In this document: one piece after another, positions 22,530 to 33,710 of the stretch | How the letters are laid out: each line of letters opens with the position of its first letter | How positions within the stretch are numbered: the stretch's first letter is position 1 | Program-made: the position numbers and the translations under genes | Assembly (NCBI GenBank): GCA_029204225.1 | Contig: CM055106.1 | Location: 6,915,156-6,979,155 of the forward strand | Direction: 5' to 3' | Length of the DNA stretch: 64,000 nucleotides | Source of the DNA: Diphasiastrum complanatum | Taxonomy: Eukaryota; Streptophyta; Lycopodiopsida; Lycopodiales; Lycopodiaceae | Notes under the pieces: model-generated | What the model was told of the DNA's origin: nothing | The model's database searches: none | What the model saw: only the letters and a program-made list of their open reading frames with translations

Positions 22530-23213
22530 TCATCATGAAGAACCCTTCAAGATGACTAAACCAGAAGTGCCGCAAACAGAGTTACTCATGAACATTCTGT
22601 CTAGTAAGATGAATATTACATTGGGAGAATGTTTGAAGCTGGTGCCGAAAGCAAAAGAAGTATTAGCGTAGAAGTTAACTCAGATCGAACCAGAAGCCCA
22701 TCAAGAACCACTTTTTTGTGCTGGATTTGAAGAATCTAATGCAGTACTCCATGTCGGAGTAGGTTGGAAAAGTGAGAAAAAAAACATCACTCTGCCAATA
22801 CAACATAGACAATTTTCTAAAGAATAGATGGAGGTTCAAGAGTTAACCTGATTTCAACAAAGCTATGTGCAAAATGGGGCCTTATAAAAATTAAGCCTAC
22901 GTCTTTTGCCATTAAGCTAGCTGATCAAACGTCAGTTCATCCGCGAGGAATGATTGAAGATGTACTTGTCAAAATTGTTGGAGTCTAGTTTGTCATGACT
23001 TTTGTAGTAATGGACTTACCTGACACACCAAATGTCTACCACGTCCTTTTAGGACGTCCATGATTACGAGTTGCGCAAGTAATTCCTAAATGGGATACCA
23101 AAGAAATTACTTTTCAAAATCATGAACATGCAGTCAAAGTTGATCCAATCACTTGGACTATCAAACCAATAGTCCAAAATGGAGATGATGATTCATCAAA
23201 AATGGATCATACC
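22530..23213 (+). pseudogene. Element D (gypsy) protease region relic
   Basis: Decayed Ty3/gypsy sequence. Recognisable are a retropepsin-like stretch (LADQTSVHPRGMIEDVLVKI, FVVMDLPDTPNVYHVLLGRP) with TGA at 23061-23063 in place of the Trp of GRPWL, and upstream text LLMNILSSKMNITLGECLK that may be the Gag-protease linker. Several TAG stops lie in the frame. It is interrupted on the right by a MITE at 23219-23576. Confidence 0.7.
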
Positions 23214-23218
23214 CATTA

Positions 23219-23576
23219 GAGGGATTTTGAGCTCCAAAAAGACCCTTTAAGAATTCGTGCAAGATGATATTTATATTATTAAAATATTATAACACTAATA
23301 CTTTTGACTTGCCATAACTTTTCAATCGTAGCTCAAAAGTATGTCATCTAACATGTCATTGGAAAGCGCTTGTCAAGCGCTTTCCAATGCACCAAATTTC
23401 GCTAAATTTGGACTTACCACTAAAAAGTTATGCCATTTTGAGTGTGGTATCAAAATGTGGACTCAAAAAGTTACGTTATGTAGATTTCAAATTGGAGTGT
23501 TTTGATTGGTCCATGTGTAAGAAAAAAATATAAAAAGAATCTTTACAAAAGGTCTTTTTTGGATTTAGAGCTCCTC
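23219..23576. mobile_element. Foldback MITE, copy 1
   Basis: 358-bp element flanked by TA on both sides. Imperfect terminal inverted repeats begin GAGGGATTTTGAGCTCCAAA on the left and GAGGAGCTCTAAATCCAAAA on the right (reverse complement). The centre is a perfect palindrome with 16-base arms CATTGGAAAGCGCTTG and a 1-base spacer (23357-23389). The two halves are mutually complementary over much of their length (for example CATAACTTTT in both arms). It has no ORF. A second copy is at 46318-46685. TA duplication suggests mobilisation by a Tc1/mariner-type transposase; that family call is inferred. Confidence 0.75.
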
Positions 23577-24240
23577 TAATGTGAGATCAACCACTAAAAA
23601 TTTGGGAGTTCATTATGACTCTCAAACCGATACTATCATCTAGAATCAAGCTCTTGCAACAATTGTTCGAATTGAGCAAGATTTCATTACTTGATCGAAC
23701 TTTGGATACACCGATCACGTTTCCATTGAACGTGTTGAACGTAGCTTGGATATCAATAGAACCCATACCAGATCTGATTGAAGATGAACTCATTCATGTG
23801 AGTCATGCCTTGACTTATGATGACAATGTAGAACTTACCGATGAGCAGATTCTAAATCACATGGATCCTACCATATTTGGAGTACATGATATTTCCGATG
23901 AACCAACAATAAAACCCCCAAAAGTAGTCATATTGAAGGAAGACAAGATTACAGGACCAATGACAAAGAAACAGGCTAAGAAACATTATAATATGGTCCT
24001 GAAATTGGAAAATCCCCCTCAAAAGATTGATTCTAAGAATGTGCCACCTTTATTGGATAAAGACAAAGGGAAAGTCAAAGATGATTCTTCAAGTCAGAGT
24101 TCTTGCAAGACATCACCATCCAGGAAGTCATCACCTTCGAAGAAGAATCCATCTTCTTGGAAGTCATCGCCTCTACGATCGATTCCTGCCAAGAAAGATA
24201 AACAAAGATCCCAAGCTAATCCTTTTGAAAAAAAAATAAG
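23577..24240 (+). pseudogene. Element D linker between protease and RT
   Basis: Open reading from 23615 for 209 residues: an acidic stretch (DLIEDELIHVSHALTYDDNV), then a Ser/Lys-rich low-complexity tail (SCKTSPSRKSSPSKKNPSSW). Position between the gypsy protease and RT makes it part of the same polyprotein. No known domain recognised. Confidence 0.6.
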
Positions 24241-25500
24241 ATGAAGTACAACATGATATGCCAGACCATTTCAAATGCTACACTTTGGATGATGTGGATA
24301 TTAGGTTACCAAAAGCACATTGTGAACTTGATGTGAATCTCAAAGCTTTGAACAAAGTGACGCGAAAGGACTACTTTCCATTACCTTTTATTGAAAGCAT
24401 TTTGGACCACCTTGATGGAGCGGAAGCTTACAATTTTTTGGATGGATTTATTGGATATAACCAGGTCAAGATTGCACCTACAGATCATCACAAAATAACT
24501 TTTGCAATAGAATGGGGCACTTATGCTTATAAAGTAATACCGTTTGGACTTTGTAATGCACCTAGTTCATTCTAAAGAGTGATGCAGTTCACCTTCAAAG
24601 ATTATTTACATAAATTCCTTGAAATCTACTTGGATGAGCTCAGAGTCCATAGTGCAGATACAGACCACTTGGATCATTTGGAAAAAGTATTTGAACGTTG
24701 TCGCAAGTACTGAATCTCCTTAAATCCAGAAAAATGTCAAATATGGGTTTCTCATGGAGTTGTTCTCGGGCATGTGATATCAAGACATGGCATTGCTACA
24801 GATTATTCCAAATCAAAGTCATTGTGGAATTACCACCGCCAGGAACAATTCGCGAAGTTTATGTTTTAATGGGTCATACAAATTATTATCAAAAATTCAT
24901 TATATTCTTTGTTGATCTTGTGAGACCTATATACAAACTGACCATTGTTCCTATTTGGATAGTTGAGGCATTAGAAGCCTTTGAAAAATTGAAAAAAGCA
25001 TTAGCTTCGGCACCAATACTACGTGCTCCAGATTGGACAATTGAATTTCATGTTTACACTGATGCCTCAAAATATGCTATTGGATCAGTTTTGACGAGGT
25101 GAATACAAGAGAGACTATCTCATTCGATTGCAAGTTGACAATTTACAGATTCAGAAAAAATTTATTTGACAATAGAACGTGAAGCATTGGCCATGAATTT
25201 TTCCATAAAAAAATTTCGACATTATCTTGTGAAAATGCACTTTGCATTTTACATGGATCACCAACCGTTACTTTATTTGGTAAACAAGACACGTAATATA
25301 AGGCGTATTGCAAGATGGTTGCTTTTATTGACCAGTTGTGATTCGCAAGGGTAAACAACATTATCTAGCCGACCATGTTTCAAGCATTGAATCCGCACTA
25401 GTCAATATTGACGTGGATGATGAACTACCAGATGCTACGTTATTCTATGTTGAAGCAGTACCTAAGTGGGCCACGAATATTGTTGAGTATCTGATGCTAG
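24241..25500 (+). pseudogene. Element D (gypsy) RT and RNase H relic
   Basis: Gypsy RT motifs: LNKVTRKDYFPLPFIESIL, YNFLDGFIGYNQVKI, KVIPFGLCNAPSSF followed by TAA at 24573-24575 for the conserved Gln, and EIYLDELRVHS, where YLDE replaces catalytic YLDD. The thumb and connection continue (SLNPEKCQIW, GHVISRHGI). RNase H is recognisable as IEFHVYTDASKYAIGSVLTR (25037-25100) and LTIEREALAMNFSIKKFRHY (25163-25222). Frames change several times. Non-functional. Confidence 0.85.
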
Positions 25501-26673
25501 GTCAACCTAATGATTCATAAGACTCAACCTTATCAATTGATTGCGGGACAATTGTATCGTTGCAGAATGGATGATATTATTCGAAGATGTGTTTTATCGC
25601 ATGAAGTACCTGAATTAATCATGTTTTCACATGATGGAATGGGCAGAGGACATTTTTCTACGGATATCATTGTTTGCGAGCTTTTGCAATCAGGGTGTTG
25701 GTGGCCTACACTTCATAAAGACACCGAAAATTATAATTAGTCATGTGATGTCTGCCAACGAGCACACGGTCCTACGCGACAGAACTATGAACCCTTACAT
25801 CTGGTTATATTGCAAGCACCATTTGAGAAATGGGGCCTAGATTATGTTGGACCTATTCATCCTGCGGCAAGAGGATCTCAAGCCAGATATATCATCATAG
25901 CAACCGATTATATGACCAAGTGGGTTGAAGCCAAAGCTATTAAAGTTGTTGATGTGAAATCGACGACTAAATTTCTCTATGAGCACATCATCATTAGATT
26001 CAAATGTCCTATTGAGATCGTCAGTGATCGTGGTACATACTTTGTTAATCAAACGATAAAGTGTTTGTTGGAAGACTTTTGTGTTATACACTGGTTTAGT
26101 ACTCCGTAGGGGTAATGGCCAAGCTGAATCTTCCAATAAAATTCTCTGCACTATTATGACAAAAACGGTTGCATCGAGTCATATGACTGGGAACATAAAT
26201 TGCATGCAGCATTATGGGCATTCTAAACCGCTTACAAGAGTAGTACCAATCAAACACCTTTTCAACTGATTTATGGTCAAGATGCTGTCATGTCGATTGA
26301 ATTTTTAGTACCATCTCTATGCATAGCGGCAACAGAGCGATTAGATGATGACAAATCCCTACAACTACGTCATGAAGCTTTGCACAAATTATGTGAAACC
26401 AGATTGATGGCAATTCATGCGTTAGCAGCAGAGAAAGCTCGCCGATTACACAAAAAGAATTTGAAAGAAGGAGATCTAGCACTGATGTATAAAACCAAGC
26501 TGATCAAAGGAAAATTGAAGTTTACCGGTGAAGGACCGTATAAGGTCAAAGAAATACTGAACTATGGAGCAGTTGTTTTGGAACATTTGGATGGAAAACT
26601 TTTTGATACTCTAGTGAATGGCGACCGATTACGCAAGTTTTGGCAGCCCTTTCTGCCAGTTCAATTAGCATGA
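25501..26673 (+). pseudogene. Element D (gypsy) integrase relic
   Basis: Zinc-finger part with HDGMGRGHFSTDIIVCELLQ and CDVCQRAHGP, then the core WGLDYVGPIHPAARGSQARY, ATDYMTKWVEAKAIK and IEIVSDRGTYFVNQ. TAG at 26107-26109 replaces the Gln of the conserved TPQGNGQAE. The C-terminal part (26290-26673) is open for 127 residues and holds KGKLKFTGEGPYKVKEIL, a GPY/F-type module, ending FWQPFLPVQLA. No chromodomain seen. Confidence 0.85.
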
Positions 26674-27109
26674 TCCGAGACTATGCCTTTTATTTTGATT
26701 GTTTTTCAATTTCTTGTTTTCACTACTTGATTAACATTTTCTTTTGAAAAAGACTAAAAAGAAAAAAGTGAAAATTGAAAATATATGGAAAGACTGATGA
26801 GCAAAAGTCAGAATGTCATCAGATCAGAAAAAATTGAAGAAAAGTATTTTCAGAAATCAGATCTTTATGAAAAATGACTTGGAAAACTACTTTCTGGGTC
26901 ATTTTTTGCACAAGCTATTCTAGAATTGTTCGTCAAATTTTCGAAGGCATAAACCAACTTAGATATACTTATACTGAGTTGGGTGAATGTTCTTTCCACC
27001 AGTTAATACCCGTTTTAACCTCAGGTGAATGTTCAACATTATGCCATTTTGGGAACGTTCGCCGAGCATCTTCCAATACTTATGAACCTTCACATGTCTC
27101 CAAGGTGAA
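26674..27109. other. Non-coding spacer after gypsy integrase
   Basis: About 430 bp without a convincing ORF, purine-rich around 26745-26860. It separates integrase from the additional downstream ORF of element D. Confidence 0.4.
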
Positions 27110-28374
27110 TTGGATGCAACCGCCCTTGAGCGTGATGCGTATCTCCAGACTCAAATTTCTGATCATCCGGTAACTCCGACAGAAATCAATTATTTGTTCA
27201 AAAAGGTTGATACATGTCGAGTGGCCCTGCAAGGCTTTCAAGTTTGCTTTGATAAGTTCAAAGGCACGGCCTCGACTGAGTTGGCAAAGGCCAAAGAGAC
27301 TATCAAAGATTATGAAAAGGTTGCCTCTCAAGCTTTGGACTCCAACCCTCAAATAATTGTTCCACTGATGCCACAATTCTTGCCTCAACAACAAGATTAG
27401 GCAGGATTGGATGCCACTATGGATTCAGGTATAGGTCAGAGTGGAGCGTCAGAGGTGGAAGAAGTACAACCAATTCCATAGGCAATGCAATCGGGTTCAT
27501 CTACCTCAAGGACCAGGCCCCTATTTAGAAGACCGATCAGCGTTGAGGACCAGATCCAGAGTTTTCTAATGCAACACTTGCATGAGTCCTCACATGGTGG
27601 TTGGGTTATCAAGTTTAAGACCTCTGAAATAGAGGCCGACAAAGAGTTGGATAAGCTACCTGCATTGGGAGAGCAGCTGGCATGGAGAATAACAATATTT
27701 GAGAAAACTCCAGAATCAATTAGGAGTTATGTGGCCATCCCTTGCCAATTGCACGTAGATCCATACTACGTACCAATGCCACAACAGAATAAGTGGAAAG
27801 ATCTGGGAGTGGCCATGGATAAAATCATGATCCATACACCGAATTGGCCAGTAATCCACCAATCTTACAATTGGAAAATTTTAGTGGATTTTCACAAAGC
27901 GCTACAAGCATACCAGCAAGAGTACATGCACTCTCTTGATCCGATAGTTAGGCAATCGATGTTGTTTGCAAAAGACTTGACTATGCTATGGTGGCGTCCG
28001 TTGCTACTCGATGTTGACTATGTTGCCTTTCCACGTTGGCATTTGATCCAAATAAACCAATGGCGTCAGACAATGTCAAAGATCAGCTGCCATTAGCAAG
28101 ATTGTACTTTCATGTTGCAATGATGGGAGGCTCTTGGGAATCCCAATTCATTGCCTGGACATCAAAGTGGATCTCCGGAGTACATAGGTGTTTTTTACCA
28201 CACAATTTGGATTTCAACAGTGCCCAACTCAACTTCATGGAGAAGGTGCATCATCATTTAATAAAAATACGACGAGATGCTAACAAAAGTCCACTAAAAA
28301 TCAATCTCGCGAGGTGTCATGGGACCACCACCAATTTTGGTGGGGGATACTGTTGGAGGGTTTGCAAATATTAA
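27110..28374 (+). pseudogene. Additional sense ORF of element D, between integrase and 3' LTR
   Basis: One frame runs from 27110 to about 28036, interrupted only by TAG at 27398-27400 and near 27478-27480; a frameshift near 28036 carries it on to about 28340. About 415 residues. The first 100 look helical and charged (KAKETIKDYEKVAS), followed by a Pro/Gln stretch and a second region rich in Trp (GWVIKFKTSEIEAD, WWRPLLLDVDYVAFPRW, WESQFIAWTSKW). I recognise no domain, signal peptide or membrane segment. It lies on the coding strand before a clear polypurine tract and LTR, so it belongs to the gypsy element, where Tat-lineage elements are known to carry extra ORFs. Function unknown. Confidence 0.65.
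28339..28350 (+). other. Polypurine tract of element D
   Basis: GGTGGGGGATAC directly precedes the TGTTGGAGGG start of the 3' LTR, in the usual style of plant gypsy elements. Confidence 0.7.
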
Positions 28375-28854
28375 GGCAACCCTAGCCCAAGTTAATAAGT
28401 GAGAGGGATTTAGCACCCTGCGTGTGTAAGTCCAACCCGATGATCACATAGTATTTGATTAGTTACAAGCTAATAAAAGGACTTTAGGCATTTTTGTGGT
28501 ACTTTTAATGTCATAGGTATAAATGTCAAATTAGTGAATACAGTTGAAATTTCAACTTCAAATTGGTTCTCTCCAGATTTTAAAAGGGTTTCCACTCTTT
28601 TTTGAATAGTTAAGGAGGTAGAAATGGGCCAATAGGATTTTGAGGCCAAGGCCCTCCTCTCCACTATAAAGGGGCAGGCTCGAGTTGCTTCTCATGTTTA
28701 GATCTTCATTTCAATACAAGCCAATTGGTTCTCTTACGGAATGGACTTGTGAATGTCCTTGCTCTCTAACTCTTTTCCTCCATCTCTCATGCTTTTGTTG
28801 CATTTTGCTAATTGTTGGATGAGAATGTTATTGGGATTGTATGTTATTATACTT
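28351..28854 (+). repeat. Element D 3' LTR, incomplete or ending at microsatellite
   Basis: Starts TGTTGGAGGG. Has a CCAAT box at 28629-28633 and TATAAAG at 28665-28671, a typical LTR promoter spacing. The right end is not clear; the sequence passes into a (GT)n(GA)n tract at 28855. No 5' LTR copy is present in the window. Confidence 0.65.
28665..28671 (+). promoter_or_regulatory. TATA box in element D LTR
   Basis: TATAAAG with CCAATAGG about 35 bp upstream. Promoter role is inferred from motif and position. Confidence 0.5.
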
Positions 28855-29240
<386 letters not shown>

Positions 29241-29249
29241 ATAAACCCA

Positions 29250-30240
29250 CTACAATCTATGCAAAAGAAGGAAGAAAGTGCTGATGCTTTTGTGTTGAGA
29301 GTTATAGCATTTAATAATGAGCTAGCATGCATTGATGAAGGCATTAAGGAGGTAGAACTTGTGCAAGTTATGCTTAATGGCTTATTTGATGATCATGCTA
29401 ACCTTGTTCAAAGCCTTGCTATTCAAAGACCTTTGCCAAGCATGGGGGATTTGCAAGAGATCTTGGTGAATGAGGAATATAGGCTTCAAGCAAGAGGTGG
29501 ATCTACATCAACATCTCAATATGAAGAGGAGGCCATGTTCATCAAAGGCAAATTCAAGAACAAAGGTAAAATCAAATGGTCTAAAGGAAAAATCAAGGTG
29601 AGACTTCTTCTTTTGGAAAAAAGAAAGATATATCCAAGTTAAAATGCTTCTATTGTGGTATCAAAGGGCATTTTGCTAATGAATGTTTGAAGAAGCAAAG
29701 AGATGAAGGTAGCAAACAAATCAACTTTACTACTAATGATGAGGATCTAGGTGTTTGTGATTCTCGTATGATGTGTTCTTCAAGTCCAATATCAAGTGAG
29801 GTGACAAATATTCATGGTGGATTGAAAGTGGAGCTAGTTCACACATGACTAGTCACAAGGAGTTCTTTACTTCTTTGGTCACTTATGATGGAGCCAAAAA
29901 AGTGATTCACATGGCCAATAGTGGTGAGTTTGTAATTGAAGGTATTGGTTCAATTCCTATTTGTCTTTCTATTGATAGGAAAGCAAGACTTGATGGTGTT
30001 CTTTACATTCATTCACTTTTAAAGAATTTGCTAAGTGTTGGTCAAATGATAGAGAAATGATACATGGTAAAGTTTGGTGGTGATGCTTGTATCATTACAA
30101 AGGAAGAAATCTTGGTTTCTAGGGGCAATAGACAAGGTAAACTTTTCAAGCTTGATGCTTTTGTTATGGCTAACAAAAAGGATGGAATGAAAAAGGAGAT
30201 GGGACTCAAGTAAGGTCAAAGGAGCAGCAATGAAGTGTTG
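29250..30240 (+). pseudogene. Element E: copia gag and protease relic
   Basis: Same lineage as the young element. Gag C-terminal half is open from 29259 (AFVLRVIAFNNELACIDEG, LQVMLNGLFDDHANL-like), then a frameshift near 29600, a zinc knuckle CFYCGIKGHFANEC-like near 29646-29690, a protease context with IESGASSHMT (Glu for the catalytic Asp, near 29822) and the protease tail YIHSLLKNLLSVGQMIEK ending in TGA at 30058. The reading resumes to MANKKDGMKKEM. Not functional. Confidence 0.8.
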
Positions 30241-30379
30241 TTCAAGTTTACTTTACTTGTTCTATCTCATGTTTGAACAACCTCACGTTTGGGACGTTGT
30301 AGATGGGTCTGACTCGAAACCAAACGTTGATCATCAATTAGCTAGGAAGCTAGTACTTCAAATGAAAATGTAAATGATC

Positions 30380-30838
30380 ATGCAATATTGTCGTGTAGTC
30401 CATTTGGACACGTGAATACAAGATCACTTTCTTACATGCGTTGTAATAATTTAGTTGATGGATTGTATTTTCCTCTTTCGTTAGATAGGAAATCCTTTTT
30501 CTGTGAATCTTGCATCTACGACAAATACTCTAGAAGCAGATTTTCCAAATCACATTCCATCAAGACAAAACATGTATTAGATCTTGTACATAGCGATCTT
30601 TGTGGTACAATGCCAACTCCATCCTTAGGAGATGCATTTTATTCTATCATCTTCATAGAGGATTATTCTAGATGGTTTACATCATGTTCACTAAGCATAA
30701 ATCAGAAGCCTTTGAATCTTTCAAGAAATTTAAGGCCATGGCTGAGACCCAAACATCTATAAAAGTGAAAGCACTCCGAACTGATGGTGGAGGCAAATAC
30801 ATCTCCAATGAGATGTTCGAATATCTGCACAGGGCTGG
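30380..30838 (+). pseudogene. Copia pre-integrase and integrase fragment of a second family
   Basis: GHVNTRSLSYM begins the zinc-finger region, followed by SFFCESCIYDKYSRSRF, LDLVHSDLCGTMPTPSLG and FIEDYSRWF; after a frameshift near 30690 come FKKFKAMAETQT and LRTDGGGKYISNEMF. Similarity ends near 30838 at an Arg-Ala-Gly. The motif wording differs from the element E lineage, so this is a separate insertion. Confidence 0.8.
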
Positions 30839-30974
30839 GTGGTGGTGATAGAGCAACGGGTGGACTGAGCGGAATATCAACTCTATCATCTTCCATTATG
30901 AAACAAAAATAGAGACAACACGGAATCAAGCTAGAAATTGCACTTATTATTCAACTTGAATAACAAGTGTATGG

Positions 30975-30976
<2 letters not shown>
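30839..30976. other. Unassigned stretch
   Basis: GGTGGTGATAGAGC-like sequence then AT-rich DNA; nothing recognised. Confidence 0.3.

Positions 30977-31042
<66 letters not shown>
30977..31042. repeat. (GA)n microsatellite
   Basis: About 33 GA repeats. Confidence 0.97.
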
Positions 31043-31045
<3 letters not shown>

Positions 31046-33200
31046 ACCATAAGAATGAAGTACAAAGATTGCTTTTTTATTCTTGGAATAGGCATTGTTG
31101 CTCTACTCCTATTGGTTATTAGAAAATTGCAAGGATTCTAATCCAAGCCCTTGAACTAAATTTGATGGTGCCAAATTAGCAAGGGAGATACTCAGATGAG
31201 ATACCAAATTGGCAAAACATGCACTCACATATTTCATGCCTCTCACCAACTTTCCAAACTTAGCTTTTAAATTCTAGGTTGAATACTAGGGCTCTATCTA
31301 ATTTAACTTAATTGTATGGCCCCACATCCTTTTATTTCTAAGTCATAACTTCTTCAAACCAACCATGTGCTCATGGATTGGACTTACACATGTAGGGTGA
31401 CACATCCCTTATGATTACAAACTAGAAACAACTATAGTAAGCAAGACTAAGAAAGACTACACAAAATCGATCAAAAAAGTTGAAATCTACCCATAACAAA
31501 ACAATAATCCCAAAAAATAGTGTCAAATGGGTAAAGAACTAAGACCCAAAAAAATGAGTTGTTCATAAAAGAAAATATAAATACTATGTAGGAGTCATTA
31601 CTCTACAACATCACTAGCTAGAAATCCAAATGTATCAAGATTGCAAGATTTGACTCCATTAGAGCTTCCTAGGCTAGAACCAAGAAGCAAATCAAAAAAG
31701 AGAAATTAATTAAATAAAACTTAACAAACATGTTAGTTCATTGAAAATTGACAATGTCGCATCAACATTTCATGCTCAATAAAAAACATGATTGCTTAGT
31801 AGGCTCTCTTATCGAAAGTTGATTCGTTCGTAGTCCTAGTTATGCACTACTTTAATAGCTATGATCATGTGCGACTTTATTAATGCTCTAAAATCTACAT
31901 CATTGACAGTGTAGGTTAAAACTAATCACCATAGCCACCCTAAGACTTTCCTCTAAGATCTCTTTTATTAAGCTAGTATAATTCATCGTGTATAAGAAAC
32001 TAAGACACTCAAAAGTTTAACAAACTTAAGCTGAATAAATTTCTCAATAGAGTAAGAATATCTTACTATGAGCCAACTCAAAGAGTAAACTTTGCCTCAT
32101 GAGTAATCTCAAACAATTCTAGCTATTCTAGCTAAAAACAAACACATAGGATAATGCTTGAAGCTTGATATACTATGTACTAGATCATGAGATAAACAAG
32201 GTTGAGAAAACCAATCAAAGTACATAAATGATGTTCTAATCATAGAATTGTTAGTAGTAGCCAAGTGGATAAGAATTTTCACTATTATTTAGATGTAGGC
32301 TAGAATTGTCAATGTTGTGGATTAAGGATAATTTGAAGTCTTTGTGATCCGATTTTGGCTTGGTGAGTGTATTGATCATGAATATGTTGCTAGTACAAGT
32401 AACTACCAGAAGTAAAAACATATTAGACACATTTTCTTGTACTAGTAATAAAAGTCATGTTTGAGTCTACATTATCTCAAAAGTTCTATATTACAAAGAC
32501 AACTTTATTAATTATGTCTCAATCATATTATCTCAATCCTTTACTTGATTATGTGCTTTTATTATATTTGTCCAATCACAATCGCTATGACAATAATCTA
32601 TCACATTAGTCAACAACATGTTACTTTTATATAATCAATTTGATTGAATAGTATGCAAGGAATCAATGCCAATAATGTCACCAAAAAAACTTTTAACTAA
32701 ATGAAGCATCTATCACCAGAAAGGTTGTAATATAAAAACTAAAATCTAATACTTTATCTAGGTGCTTAACAATGTCCATGCACAATATTGTCATGTTGAA
32801 AGCACCCATTGAAAGAAACTTAAGTGGATTGCTAAAGCTTGCAACTAGCTTAAAAGTAAACATCCAAAATGTGATTGAGAATTTTAGGTTATTTATTTCA
32901 TGTCAAAATTTGAATCACTTGGTCCAAATCACATCTTAACCAATAGTTTTACACAATAAACAATTAAGGTGTCAAAAGCTTGATTCATGACTTCAAGCTC
33001 CATAAAAGGTCAACACATATCCTATTTTGTAGGGATGCAAAAGAAAAAGTGTTGCACCTCAATCTCCGACTCTCATCTCATTGAATTATATCACATTTAG
33101 AGGTTCATAATGAGGGGCCCAGTCGTATTTCAAGGGTCACCGCATGCTAAATAGGTTAGGAACTCGAGCTACCTCTATATAAATGATGAGAGACAATTGC

Positions 33201-33202
<2 letters not shown>
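31043..33202. other. Long non-coding stretch, no gene seen
   Basis: About 2.2 kb of AT-rich DNA with no ORF of interest, no transposon motif and no LTR boundary that I can support. A TATA-like CTATATAAAT lies at 33174-33183, just before the (AC)n tract. Confidence 0.5.

Positions 33203-33275
<73 letters not shown>
33203..33275. repeat. (AC)n microsatellite, left
   Basis: About 36 AC repeats flanking the GC-rich island on its left. Confidence 0.97.
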
Positions 33276-33277
<2 letters not shown>

Positions 33278-33640
33278 AACTCAATGGGTAGCCTTGCCTG
33301 ATCTGAGGTCCAACCTTGAGGCGCAAGGTTGGGTGCCGACTGAGACCATGGAGGTCTTGGGATGCAGACCATGTGGGCACCGGGAGGACGTGGCCTCAAT
33401 CGACGGGAGATTCTGCCTTGAGAGGGGCAAACCACCCAGTCACGGCTTCTAGGGAGCCTCTCCCACGCGCACTCTATATTTCGGCTGGCCGTTGGTGTCG
33501 AGTCTACACATTGCGGACGACCAACTACAGTCCTCCTGCGAGAAGGTGAGGGGGAGTTGACACTCAAGCAAACATGCCCTCGGAACAAGCCTCAAGTGCA
33601 ACTTGCGTTCAAAAACTCGATGATTGACAAAATTTTGCAA
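33276..33640 (+). mobile_element. GC-rich island between two (AC)n tracts, SINE-like
   Basis: About 365 bp clearly richer in GC than the surroundings. Its left end reads ACTCAATGGGTAGCC, close to the pol III A box of tRNA genes (GCTCAGTGGGTAG), and GAGGTCCAACCTTG some 25 bases later could be a decayed B box. Both fit a tRNA-derived SINE head. The minus strand is open for over 100 codons, probably because of base composition. The SINE call is tentative. Confidence 0.35.
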
Positions 33641-33645
33641 TTCAC

Positions 33646-33647
<2 letters not shown>

Positions 33648-33709
<62 letters not shown>
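33648..33709. repeat. (AC)n microsatellite, right
   Basis: About 30 AC repeats on the right side of the GC-rich island. Confidence 0.97.

Positions 33710-33710
<1 letters not shown>

Noticed and set aside
23214-23581. CACTA-type transposon ends for the MITE (CACTAG at 46313)
   Set aside because: Copy 1 has CATTAG and the right end reads TAATG; no 3-bp duplication. TA boundaries are consistent in both copies.
33175-33588. 137-residue minus-strand ORF across the GC-rich island
   Set aside because: Half of it is an (AC)n translation; the rest has no recognisable domain and GC-rich DNA is stop-poor.
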